Below, in pieces: positions 44,636 to 53,637 of a DNA stretch of 64,000 bases; position 1 is the stretch's first letter; each line of letters starts with the position of its first letter. The DNA is taken from contig NZ_CP042432.1 in the NCBI RefSeq assembly GCF_008033235.1, positions 620,001 through 684,000 on the forward strand, read 5' to 3'. Below the pieces are notes generated by a model that ran no database searches, was not told where the DNA came from, and was given only the letters and a program-made list of their open reading frames with translations. A program made the translations under genes and the position numbers. This DNA is from Anseongella ginsenosidimutans. GTDB taxonomy: Bacteria > Bacteroidota > Bacteroidia > Sphingobacteriales > Sphingobacteriaceae.

Positions 44636-47635
44636 TTAGTTTATGACTTTAATGATCCCGCGCATCATGGTCCCGTGGCCGGGGAACGTGCAGAGGAATG
44701 GATAATCTCCCGGTTTGGAGGGCGCCTTAAATTCCAGCGTCTGCTCCTCGTTATTATTCACGAGGCGGGTAGCATGAAGCACCTTGCTGCTTTGGGGCAC
44801 AAATTGTTTTTCAAAGCCTTTGCCTCCCATGTCTATCGCAAGCTGCGCCACCTCATCGGCGGCGCCGGGGCTTACAACAACCAGGTTATGCGGCATGAAA
44901 TCCGGGTTTTTCAGCGTCAGCTTTACCGGCTGCCCGGCTTTTACGATCACTTCTTTTGTATCAAAAAGCATTCTTTCCGGGATGGTGGCAATGCTAAGCA
45001 CCGCCTGGCTTTCGCCTGAGAGATCCACCGTCTTTGCGCCGACAGCGGTATCCCCTGCGGCATGCGCATGTGCCGCGCCTTCTGCAGGAGATGTTCGTTC
45101 AGTGGTATCCGCGCCGGCTGCCAGGCCGGCCTGGGAATGGGCGGCCATTTCCTTTTCCTGGTATTTCCGGAACCATTCCACGCGTTGGGCAGCGATCCGG
45201 GCATGTTCTACCGGGGAGCCCAGCAGCTTTCCGAGCAATTCCGGGTTCGTTTTATTTTGCCGCTGATGCAGCCAAAGCACTTCCAGCATGGCGTGCGCGC
45301 CTGCCTCATCCGAAGCGTCAAACTGTTTCACCCATTCCTTCGCTTTACTGATCACCTCTTCCCGGTCGCGGCCGCTTAGTTCAATCTGCACCTGGTGGCG
45401 CACTTCATTCACCGGGTGCTGCAGCAGGTCAAGCAGCTTTTCCACCGGTTCTCCCGCAATAGCCACCGGTTCGGAAAGCGGCCGGCCCGTGGCAGTAATA
45501 CGATAAATGCGCCCGTGTTCGTGATCCCGCTTGGGGTCCCGGATATTATGCTGCATATGTCCAATGAGCGGGTTTTGCCAGTCGCTGATATACAGCGCCC
45601 CGTCTGCGCCGATCACTCCCGAAGTCGGGCGGAAATTAGGATCATCCGAATAGATCAGATCGCCGATTTCCTTGCCCTGTACCACCCCGTTATCGTATGT
45701 CAGCTGGTAGCGTTTGATCCCCAGGAAGCCGATCACGTTATATATCAAAAAGTTATTCTCATACTCCGGCGGGAAATGCGTGCTGGAAAGCACCTGGTTC
45801 CCCGGTACCGGACGCACGGTCTGCTGAAACAGCTGCCGCGTCTTAAAATCATCAGGCCCTGCCGATCCGTGGGTTTCCGGATCCAGGTATACCTGGGAAG
45901 CCCTTCCGGAAGTCCCGTCGGTGATGAACTGGTAACCCCATTTATCAAAACTGATACCATGCGCGTTAGGACTGTTTTCCACCACGAAGTCAAACTGGTA
46001 GGTGCGCGGGTTAAAGCGGTAAAGACCCGGCTTACGGGCCTCGTAATTCTTGCGCCAGGGCGTTTCCACGTTGCTGAGCATAAATACCCCCCGCTGATAG
46101 TAGATAAACCCGTCCGGTCCGTAAAATAAGTTATTCGCCGAGTGATGCGTGTCCGCGGCATCGATTCCGCCCAGCAGCACAATCCGCTCATCGGCCTTGT
46201 CATCGCCATCCGTATCTTTAAGGAACAGGATATTCGGCGCGGAAACCACGATCACGCCATTATTCCAGAATTCAAAGCCGGTGGGATTATGCACCCTGGC
46301 AAAAGTGGTGGACTTGTCGGCAACCCCGTCCCGGTCGGAATCCGCCAGGATCACCAGGCGGTCTTTCATTTCTTTCAGCGGCTCCCGCTTGGGATAGGTT
46401 TCCCAGGAGGCCACCCAGATACGCCCTTTTGTATCTCTTTTCACCGTTACCGGGTTCGCGATTTCCGGGAACTGCTCCTCGGAAGCGAAAAGGTTGATTT
46501 CCAGTCCCGGGGCCAAATGCATTTTATCAATGGCCGCTTCCCCGCTGAGGTAAACGACTTCGCCCTTAAAGTTGGAAACAACCTTCACCGGCTCGGGAAC
46601 ATTGCTGTCATCTATCGTTGTATCCACCGCCCAGGACTCCCAGACGCCCCAGAAAGGCTCTTCTTCATCACTGACCACCTGCACCCCCTTTTCTCCGCGG
46701 GCCACCGCCCATATACGTTTGTCACGGTTTGCGGTCATTGAATCCAGCATGACCAGCTCCCGCTGCAGGGTTTCAAAATTGCCGTGCAATTCGCTTCTTC
46801 CGCCCCAGACATCATTCCCGTCGGTTGCCCGGTAACGATTGAACCAGCGCCCGTTCTTGTTCAGCACCGCCTTTCTCAGTTTATCGAACTGCGCCTGGCG
46901 AATGCCGGGTTCGGCGCCCGCAAGCTCCACGGTTATTAACCTGGCCACCTCTTGGTTGCCTTTTTCGTTCAAATGTATTCCGTTAAGGGTCAGGGGAGCT
47001 TTGGATTCTTCATATAATCTTTTAGTGCCTTCAAAAAGGTTCACAAAAACCACCTGTTTCTCGGCGGCGGCCGCGGCCATCGCCTCTGTATACGCTTCCA
47101 GGCGGCGGTTGTTCTCTTCGCCCGAAGGAAGATCGGGGCTTTCGAGGTTCTCGTGGGCAATGGGCGAAAAAAGAACGATCCGCGGAACATTTACACCATC
47201 GTATTTTTTCAGACGGGTGGAATCTATCCATTCCCTTACCTGCTGCCCGAATTTCTCCGGTGTATCGTCAAAAGATTCGTTATAACCAAAGAACGCGAAT
47301 ATGACATTCGCCTTTACCCGGGACAAATGCTCATCCGCGTCCCCGTAGTTCTCATGCGCCCGCGGCCGGTGAGCCGCCTGATCGCCCGTGAACCCGAGGT
47401 TACGGAATACCAGCTCCTTTTCGGGGTAGGAAGCTTGCAAATAGGTTTCCAGGAAACCATGGTATTGCATACGTTCGGCAAGCGCATTGCCAATGAGCGC
47501 CACCCGGTCATGTTCCGCAAAATCAAATTTTCCCGAAGGTGCGCAGCCGGCCAGGGAAACGGCCAGCAATAAAAAAAACCGCGACAACAGGCGCCGGATG
47601 GAAATAGGTTGGTTAGTTTGCATTATGTGCGTCAT
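44636..47635 (-). CDS. Giant lipoprotein: SGNH-like + beta-propeller dehydrogenase-like + HEAT + cupredoxin
   Basis: This 999-residue envelope protein has a lipobox (SLAGC). Residues about 38-240 are an SGNH-hydrolase-like domain (VALIGNALAERMQYHG, FFGYNESF, NGIHLNEKGNQ). Residues about 350-730 are a propeller of the PVC dehydrogenase type (APGLEINLFASEEQFPEIANPVTVKRDTKGRIWVASWETYPKR, NFRPTSGVIGADGALYISDWQNPLIGHMQ), followed by HEAT-like helices. The C-terminus (about 880-999) is a blue-copper domain with ligands His in MPHNLVV, Cys/His in LCTFPGHG and Met in GTMMRG. No CxxCH is present, so the copper domain replaces the cytochrome of its relatives. The block I Ser of the SGNH domain is Ala (GNAL), so esterase activity is unlikely. 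It shares architecture with 48679. Confidence 0.9.
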   Translation of the reverse strand: MTHIMQTNQPISIRRLLSRFFLLLAVSLAGCAPSGKFDFAEHDRVALIGNALAERMQYHGFLETYLQASYPEKELVFRNLGFTGDQAAHRPRAHENYGDADEHLSRVKANVIFAFFGYNESFDDTPEKFGQQVREWIDSTRLKKYDGVNVPRIVLFSPIAHENLESPDLPSGEENNRRLEAYTEAMAAAAAEKQVVFVNLFEGTKRLYEESKAPLTLNGIHLNEKGNQEVARLITVELAGAEPGIRQAQFDKLRKAVLNKNGRWFNRYRATDGNDVWGGRSELHGNFETLQRELVMLDSMTANRDKRIWAVARGEKGVQVVSDEEEPFWGVWESWAVDTTIDDSNVPEPVKVVSNFKGEVVYLSGEAAIDKMHLAPGLEINLFASEEQFPEIANPVTVKRDTKGRIWVASWETYPKREPLKEMKDRLVILADSDRDGVADKSTTFARVHNPTGFEFWNNGVIVVSAPNILFLKDTDGDDKADERIVLLGGIDAADTHHSANNLFYGPDGFIYYQRGVFMLSNVETPWRKNYEARKPGLYRFNPRTYQFDFVVENSPNAHGISFDKWGYQFITDGTSGRASQVYLDPETHGSAGPDDFKTRQLFQQTVRPVPGNQVLSSTHFPPEYENNFLIYNVIGFLGIKRYQLTYDNGVVQGKEIGDLIYSDDPNFRPTSGVIGADGALYISDWQNPLIGHMQHNIRDPKRDHEHGRIYRITATGRPLSEPVAIAGEPVEKLLDLLQHPVNEVRHQVQIELSGRDREEVISKAKEWVKQFDASDEAGAHAMLEVLWLHQRQNKTNPELLGKLLGSPVEHARIAAQRVEWFRKYQEKEMAAHSQAGLAAGADTTERTSPAEGAAHAHAAGDTAVGAKTVDLSGESQAVLSIATIPERMLFDTKEVIVKAGQPVKLTLKNPDFMPHNLVVVSPGAADEVAQLAIDMGGKGFEKQFVPQSSKVLHATRLVNNNEEQTLEFKAPSKPGDYPFLCTFPGHGTMMRGIIKVIN

Positions 47636-47737
47636 TTAAAACCGGGAGGGAAGTTAGTCAATCTCCTTCAATTTCGCGATGATTATTGAAAGGCCGCTTC
47701 CTGTCGCAGCCTAAAGTATGACATAATACTTTTTATA

Positions 47738-48679
47738 CTATCCTGCTCTGTCCTGCTCCTCCTGCCACGTTCTGAGCCAGTAGAGGCACCTTCCGAACCA
47801 TTCTTCAAAGTCCGGAGCAGTAAGAAAGCCGTGTTCGCCCCTTCCGTATAAATGGATTGCCGCCGGAACATGATGATTTCGCAAAGCCCGGTAAAAATAC
47901 AGGCTATTCTCCGGGGGAACCACCACGTCCTCCGCAGAATGCACCAGGAAAGCTGGCGGAGTTTTTTCCGTGACGCCGAGTTCGGCTGAATAAAATCTGA
48001 TCTGTTCCCCGGATGGAGAAGGGCCCAGCAGGTTATCCCGTGAGCCCTTGTGGCCGATGCTGTCCGTAAAACTGATCACCGGGTTGATCAGCAGCATAAA
48101 ATCGGGCCGCAGGCTAACGCTGCCGGCATTTTCAATCAGGGGCTTGTCAAAATGGGTTCCCGCCGTCGCAGCAAGATGCCCGCCTGCCGAAAAGCCCATG
48201 ATCCCGATCTTCGCCGGATCAATGCCCCATTCAGCCGCATGCTCACGCACTACCCTGATAGCTTGCTGCGCGTCCCGGAGCGGCCCGCTGGCTTTGTCCT
48301 CCATGATCCGGTCATGGGGCAGCCGGTATTTTAAAACAACAGCGGCAATCCCGGCCTTATTAAATTCCCTGGCCACGAAACGTCCTTCCCGTTCAATGAG
48401 CAGCGCATGATAGCCGCCGCCGGGGCAGATGATCACAGCCATGCGGCCGGCGCCAGGCCCCTCCTGCGGCAAAGAAGCCCCCTTTTCAGGCAGGAACAGC
48501 GTAAGCGTGGGCCGGGACACCTGCGTAAGGACGGTATCCACCAGTTCATTGGGGGCGCTTATCTCCCTGTCCGGGCCCGGTTTCGCTCCGGGAATATCCC
48601 CTTCATAAAGAGGGATGGTTTGCTGGCTTTTTCCAGGCGTTGCGGTGATGAGAAAAAGAATTGCCAGGAACAGCCGCAT
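47738..48679 (-). CDS. Secreted alpha/beta-hydrolase, esterase (BD-FAE/acetyl-xylan-esterase-like)
   Basis: This 313-residue protein has a signal peptide (LFLAILFLITATPGKSQ). The alpha/beta-hydrolase fold shows the oxyanion-type CPGGGYHAL, nucleophile Ser in GFSAGGHLAA, acid Asp in HSAEDVVVP and catalytic His in GRGEHGFLT. Family members remove acetyl or feruloyl groups from plant glycans and glycosides. The start ATG overlaps the stop of the upstream giant cupredoxin protein (TAATG). The stop lies within the direct-repeat copy at 47739. It would strip ester decorations before the oxidative enzymes act. Confidence 0.88.
   Translation of the reverse strand: MRLFLAILFLITATPGKSQQTIPLYEGDIPGAKPGPDREISAPNELVDTVLTQVSRPTLTLFLPEKGASLPQEGPGAGRMAVIICPGGGYHALLIEREGRFVAREFNKAGIAAVVLKYRLPHDRIMEDKASGPLRDAQQAIRVVREHAAEWGIDPAKIGIMGFSAGGHLAATAGTHFDKPLIENAGSVSLRPDFMLLINPVISFTDSIGHKGSRDNLLGPSPSGEQIRFYSAELGVTEKTPPAFLVHSAEDVVVPPENSLYFYRALRNHHVPAAIHLYGRGEHGFLTAPDFEEWFGRCLYWLRTWQEEQDRAG
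47739..47756. repeat. Direct-repeat motif TRTCCTG-N3-TRTCCTGC, copy 3
   Basis: TATCCTGCTCTGTCCTGC, identical to the copy at 41554. It overlaps the last codons of the esterase gene and lies 104 bases before the start of the cupredoxin protein gene (47635). It is preceded by an AT-rich stretch (47717-47738). Confidence 0.55.
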
Positions 48680-51600
48680 TATTTCACCACTTTAATAATT
48701 CCCTTCATCATTCTCCAATGACCGGGGAAGGAACAAATGAACGGGTAGTCACCGGGTTGGGCAGGAGCCGTAAAATTCAGCTGGAAGACCTGGCTTGCGC
48801 CTACCAGGGGAGTGGAAAACAACACCTCCGGCAGGTCCGGTACGAAATGCTTTTCATAACCGTCTTCCCCGCTGGCCATATTATCAGCAGCCATACCTAC
48901 TTTTTCCCAGGAGCCGGGTTTCACGATTACCACGTTATGCGGCATCTGGTCGCGGTTGTCAAAAACCAGGGAAACGGTTTTTCCGGCAGGAACCACGAGC
49001 GTATCTTTATCAAAAAGCATTTTGCCCGGCAATGCCGCAAGCTGGATAACCACCTCGCCCATTTCCTGCGCAGGAGCCGCAGGAGCTGCCGGCGCCGGCT
49101 CTTCCGTGGCCGTGCTGAACAGATCCGCGTTATTCTTCCTGAAATTGTCAAAAGCGGCTACTCCTGCCAGGGCCTTGAAATCTTCTTCAGACAGCGGAGC
49201 CACGCCATATTTAGCATAAGCAGGGTCATCCATGATAAATCCGGGCACCTGCAATTCTTTTTCGGATGAAAGCGGCCGGAACAGGTAGTTTGCCTTTTCC
49301 GGGCTGTCCGCCAGGAAATCCTTGTCGTTTTTGAACATTTCCATCCAAACCGGCTTCAGGTGTTTAAACGATTCGATAAGGGCGTAACCCGTATAATCGT
49401 CCACCGGCAGTTCAGTAGCGGCGAGCAGCGCCTTTACGGACGCTTCGCTTTCAAAATGGCTCAGGGCAGTAATGGCTTCCAGCCGGACCCTTGGAGAAGG
49501 GTCGCGCGAAAGCGCAATAAGTTTTTCTTCGGCATCGCTTATTCCAGGCGCCCAATAGTACAATACATGGGTGGCAGCAGCCCTCACATGGGCATCTTTG
49601 GCTTCCAGCAGCTTTCCCAGCAGGGCTTCCTCAGGCCGGTTGAACTGCTGGTAAACCCATAGGCCTTCCAGCTGATAATGCTCATATTCGGGATCGCCGG
49701 CATCCAGGCCGGCAAGCCATTTTTCAAGGGCGGGAAATACCTCTTCTTCCGGTAAAGCTCCCAGGCGTACTCTTGCCCGGTATCTTTCCCGGTCTTCGTA
49801 AGTCTTCAGCCGGTCCAGGAGTTCCGAGGTACCCAGCTGCGTCAGATCCGTTACTTCCAGTGCAGGTTTGCCCTTATAGGAAATTCTCCATATCCTGCCC
49901 CGGGTATGGTCCCTTAGCGGATCGCGGAAACCTTGTTCTCCGTGCTGGATAATGGGGTCGTACCAATCAACTACGTACAGCGCGCCGTCCGGGCCGAATT
50001 TAAGGTCCACCGGCCTGAAATCAGGATCTTTGGACTGCAGGAGCGGCTCCGTCTCATCGGCCATGATCCCGCTGCCTTCTTCCCGGGGGACATGCTGACG
50101 CACGCCCTGGAACCCGATAAAGGTATTAAACAGTACATTTCCCTGCACGTTTTCGGGGAAAGCGCGGCTGGAAATGATCTCCACCCCGCAGGTCTTGGGT
50201 TTTACTTTAGCGGTCAGAAAATCCTTCATGCCCATGTGTTTCTTAGGATAATCGATGGCCACCGTAAGCGGAGGAGCGAAATAATTCATTCCCGTAGACA
50301 CATCCGCAATAATATGAGTACCATCTCGGGTAAACACATTTCCCCAGGGATTCGCGTAAGGATAGGAAATATAGGGCTCCAGCTTCATTGTCCGTGGCTC
50401 GTACCGCCAGGTAGTACCGTATGCTCCTCTTTGCGGCCCGTAAGGGGTTTCTACCTGGGAATGCAGGAAGGTGCCCATGTGCATATACAGCGCGCCGTCG
50501 GGGCCCCAGGTATAGGCGCTCAGGGTATGATGGGAGTCCTCTGTGCCGAAGCCGCTGAGCAGCGTCTTCCTGGAATCGGCGCGGTCATCGCCGTCCGTAT
50601 CTTTAAGAAAAACGAAATCGGGAGCCTGGGTCACGTAAACGCCTCCCTGCCCCAGCTCGAAGCCCAGCGGCAGGTACAAGCTGTCGGCAAAAACCGTATG
50701 CTTGTCCGCTTTACCGTCACGGTCGGTATCTTCCAGGATCACCAGCTGGTCATCCGGCGGGCTTCCCGGGTAGTAATGCGGGTAGGAAGGCATCGTGGCT
50801 ACCCACATGCGGCCCTTTGGATCAAAGGTGATGGCCACCGGGTTCGCCACGGGAAAATCCAGCTCCGAAGCGAAAAGTTCGATCTCATAGCCCTCGGGCA
50901 GCACAAAGAGGGATTTTGCCTTTTCGAGTTCTTCGCGGGCAGCCTCCGGGCTCGCCCCGCTGTTTTGGGCCAGCGGCCGCGGTTCGTATTGCCTGCTGAA
51001 AGCGATGATCTCGCGGATCTTCTCCATGTCGGGTGTCGCATCTGAAGCGCTGCCCGCCCAGATAACGCTGTCGAGCCGGGCCACGATCTTATCTATTTTC
51101 AAAGCTTCTTCCGGGAGCGTCTGCCCCCCTGCCCATTCTCTTCTGCGGCCATAAATATATTCTCCGTTCTGGGCCTTGAAGCGGTAAAAGTAGTGCTGGT
51201 TCTTTTTCGCAACGGCCTGCCGGAGCAGCAGGGAGTGTTTGTCACCGTCCCAGGAAGCAGCGGGCAGGCCCAGCGAGCGGGCCATGACCTCGCTCACCTG
51301 AAGGTACCCTTTGTCATTGAGATGGATCCCGTTGGTGGTCAGCGAGTCGGCGCCGGCCGCTAATTTCGCGGTAGGCCCGTACAGGTCAATAAAAGGAATA
51401 TCCAGCTTTCCGGCCACGTCCTCCATCCCTTCCGCATATAGCTCCAGGTTTTTATTATGCGCAGAGCCATCCGGTAAAAAACCGCCCAGCTCCTCATGCG
51501 CGATGGGAGAAACGAGGATCACTTGAGGGGCGGCCTTGCCATTGTATTGCTGCTGCTGTAAATGGGAAAGAAAACTTTCAAGGTCGCGCTTGAAATTGTC

Positions 51601-51960
51601 AAGACTGTCCGGCCCTTTAAAGGCCTCATTCAGGCCGAAGCAGGCAAAAATTATCCCGGCTTCCTGCTGTTGCAGGTGTTCGTCGAGCGTCCCGAAATTC
51701 AGCGGGCGGGGCCGCAGGTTCACTTCATCGGCGCTCCAGGCAAGGTTCCTTACCCGCAGGCGGCGATCGGGGAAGCTTTTATACAGCAGCGTTTCAAAAT
51801 AATTATGTTCCTGGAGCCGCTCGGCAAAGGAATTTCCGATGAAAACAATACTGCTGTTCGGTTCCGGATCAAGCTGATAGACCGTTTCTTTCTTTCCGCA
51901 GGAAAAGAAAAGCGCAGCTGCCAGCAGGAGAACGCTTTTTTTTAATGGAGATTTGTTCAT
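48679..51960 (-). CDS. Giant lipoprotein: SGNH hydrolase + beta-propeller dehydrogenase-like + HEAT + cupredoxin
   Basis: This 1093-residue envelope protein has a lipobox (LFFSC). Residues about 35-235 form an SGNH domain with block I GNSFAER (Ser present), CFGLNEAF and NGIHLNDKG. The propeller (about 360-720) has LPEGYEIELFASELDFPVANPVAITFDPKGRMWVATMPSYPHYYPG, VILEDTDRDGKADKHT and DFRPVDLKFGPDGALYVVDWYDPIIQHGEQG. HEAT-like helices follow. The C-terminal cupredoxin (about 980-1093) has ligands His in MPHNVVI, Cys/His in ICSFPGHW and Met in WRMMKG. It is the paralogue of 44636, with the SGNH Ser retained. It follows the SusD gene by 40 bases, so imported or captured glycosides may be its substrate. 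Confidence 0.9.
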   Translation of the reverse strand: MNKSPLKKSVLLLAAALFFSCGKKETVYQLDPEPNSSIVFIGNSFAERLQEHNYFETLLYKSFPDRRLRVRNLAWSADEVNLRPRPLNFGTLDEHLQQQEAGIIFACFGLNEAFKGPDSLDNFKRDLESFLSHLQQQQYNGKAAPQVILVSPIAHEELGGFLPDGSAHNKNLELYAEGMEDVAGKLDIPFIDLYGPTAKLAAGADSLTTNGIHLNDKGYLQVSEVMARSLGLPAASWDGDKHSLLLRQAVAKKNQHYFYRFKAQNGEYIYGRRREWAGGQTLPEEALKIDKIVARLDSVIWAGSASDATPDMEKIREIIAFSRQYEPRPLAQNSGASPEAAREELEKAKSLFVLPEGYEIELFASELDFPVANPVAITFDPKGRMWVATMPSYPHYYPGSPPDDQLVILEDTDRDGKADKHTVFADSLYLPLGFELGQGGVYVTQAPDFVFLKDTDGDDRADSRKTLLSGFGTEDSHHTLSAYTWGPDGALYMHMGTFLHSQVETPYGPQRGAYGTTWRYEPRTMKLEPYISYPYANPWGNVFTRDGTHIIADVSTGMNYFAPPLTVAIDYPKKHMGMKDFLTAKVKPKTCGVEIISSRAFPENVQGNVLFNTFIGFQGVRQHVPREEGSGIMADETEPLLQSKDPDFRPVDLKFGPDGALYVVDWYDPIIQHGEQGFRDPLRDHTRGRIWRISYKGKPALEVTDLTQLGTSELLDRLKTYEDRERYRARVRLGALPEEEVFPALEKWLAGLDAGDPEYEHYQLEGLWVYQQFNRPEEALLGKLLEAKDAHVRAAATHVLYYWAPGISDAEEKLIALSRDPSPRVRLEAITALSHFESEASVKALLAATELPVDDYTGYALIESFKHLKPVWMEMFKNDKDFLADSPEKANYLFRPLSSEKELQVPGFIMDDPAYAKYGVAPLSEEDFKALAGVAAFDNFRKNNADLFSTATEEPAPAAPAAPAQEMGEVVIQLAALPGKMLFDKDTLVVPAGKTVSLVFDNRDQMPHNVVIVKPGSWEKVGMAADNMASGEDGYEKHFVPDLPEVLFSTPLVGASQVFQLNFTAPAQPGDYPFICSFPGHWRMMKGIIKVVK

Positions 51961-52000
51961 TTTAGTTTACAAGTATAAAATATGGCCTGGCAATATGCAC

Positions 52001-53623
52001 TTACCAGCCGAGATTTTGCTCCAGGTTGGGATTCTTTTCAATTTCCCGTTGGGGAATGGGCATAAAGTACATTTTTTCCTGGAATACATAAGGGCCCTGA
52101 GTAGCAGGTTTGGCTTCGTAAGTATAGGAACCATCGTCATGCCTGGTAATGTACATGGCGTGAAAAGTCTTCCCATGCAGTTTTTCAACCGCCGTTTTCC
52201 ATCTTCTGAGATCCCAGTACCGCTTTTGCTCAAATGCCAGCTCAATGTACCGTTCGTGTCTTATCGTTTCCCTCATTTCGGCCTTGCTCAGGCCTTCCGG
52301 AAGTTCAAATGGGTTAAGGCCGGCTCTTTCGCGAATGCGCTCTACCGCATCGTAAACGCTCTGGTCGGGAGCGGCCAGCGCTTCGTTCCGCGCTTCGGCG
52401 TAGTTGAGCAATACTTCTGCATAACGAAGCTCTATCCAGTTCTGGTCGCTGCCCGCATTGCCGTAGTAATCTTTATTGCTTTCATCGGTACCTTTTCGCA
52501 TCAGGTAACCGGTGATAGTGGCGTAAGGAAGGTTGATCCCGTCGATGGGAGCGCCCACGTACATATAAACCGGCAAGCCCTGGAAGCCGAAAGTGGACCC
52601 GTTGACAATCAGCGTAGCATCGAAACGCGGGTCCCTGTTCGCGTAAGGATTGGCGGGGTCGTATCCCGAACCGGGCTCATCAATGGCTTTCCCGTTCTTC
52701 ATCTCGAAAGCGTCCACAAATTCCTGCAGGGGGCTGCGCGCTACGGCGGACTGTTTGGACCTCGAATCGGGCATGGCCCAGGAATCCCATCCATGCTCGC
52801 GATAGGGTTTCAGGAACTGTACGCTGAAGATCTCTTCTTCATTGTTCTTATCCAGCATGATGTTCCGGAAACTGGGATGCAGGTCGTATACTTCCGCGTC
52901 CATCACTTCTTTATTAATGGCCGCCGCTTTTTCCCAGCGGGTCACATCGCCCTCCGGATTATAAAGCGGGCTGGCCCAGAACAGGTACACCCTGCCCAGG
53001 AAGGCTTTCGCAGAATACTTGTTGGCCTTCCCCACGTCTACGGCGATATCCCCGTAGGTTTCAGGCAGCAGCCCGGCGGCTTCTTCCAGTTCGCGCACAA
53101 TGAAGGCAAAACTTTCGTCAGTGGACTGCCGCTTTACAAAGAGATCGTCGGAAAGATCCTGCGGTTCGGTGATCACCGGCACGCCTCCGTATCTTTTCAC
53201 CATCTTAAAATAATGCATGGCCCGGAGGAATTTCACCTGGCCTTTCAGCACGGCCTTTTCTTCTTCTTCCACCGGCGCATCCTCGATCTTTTCCAGGAAC
53301 ATGTTGGCCTTCCGGATGGCCGCATATGCCCAGTATTCCATGGGATTGTTATCTGCGAACCACTGTCCCTGCACCACGTTCAGGGGGCCGCCGCCCCAGT
53401 AGCAGCGCGACTCATCGGTAATATTATCGTATAACCCGAAATCGAAGGAAGGCACATCCGCGTACATATTATTGACGAATAATTGCATCAGGGCCGGGTC
53501 TTCGAACACGTCCTCTTCGGGAATGGCATTGGTAGCCTGCCGGTCAAGGAAATCATCCTGACAGGAAACTGTGAAACACAGGCCGGCAAGCAGTAGTATA
53601 AAATTTTTCAGCTTTTTCATCAT
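52001..53623 (-). CDS. susD: SusD/RagB-family lipoprotein of the sigma/anti-sigma-controlled locus
   Basis: This 540-residue outer-membrane lipoprotein (lipobox TVSC, then QDDFLDRQATNAI) has the SusD TPR-like helices and C-terminal domain: KGQVKFLRAMHYFKMVKRYGGVPVI, GKANKYSAKAFLGRVYLFWASPLYNP, LRYAEVLLNYAEARNEA, IRHERYIELAFEQKRYWDLRRW and the C-terminal PIPQREIEKNPNLEQNLGW. It captures the substrate for the SusC encoded 14 bases upstream. It is intact, unlike the first SusD of this window. Confidence 0.95.
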   Translation of the reverse strand: MMKKLKNFILLLAGLCFTVSCQDDFLDRQATNAIPEEDVFEDPALMQLFVNNMYADVPSFDFGLYDNITDESRCYWGGGPLNVVQGQWFADNNPMEYWAYAAIRKANMFLEKIEDAPVEEEEKAVLKGQVKFLRAMHYFKMVKRYGGVPVITEPQDLSDDLFVKRQSTDESFAFIVRELEEAAGLLPETYGDIAVDVGKANKYSAKAFLGRVYLFWASPLYNPEGDVTRWEKAAAINKEVMDAEVYDLHPSFRNIMLDKNNEEEIFSVQFLKPYREHGWDSWAMPDSRSKQSAVARSPLQEFVDAFEMKNGKAIDEPGSGYDPANPYANRDPRFDATLIVNGSTFGFQGLPVYMYVGAPIDGINLPYATITGYLMRKGTDESNKDYYGNAGSDQNWIELRYAEVLLNYAEARNEALAAPDQSVYDAVERIRERAGLNPFELPEGLSKAEMRETIRHERYIELAFEQKRYWDLRRWKTAVEKLHGKTFHAMYITRHDDGSYTYEAKPATQGPYVFQEKMYFMPIPQREIEKNPNLEQNLGW

Positions 53624-53637
53624 AAAGGTATTAAAGG

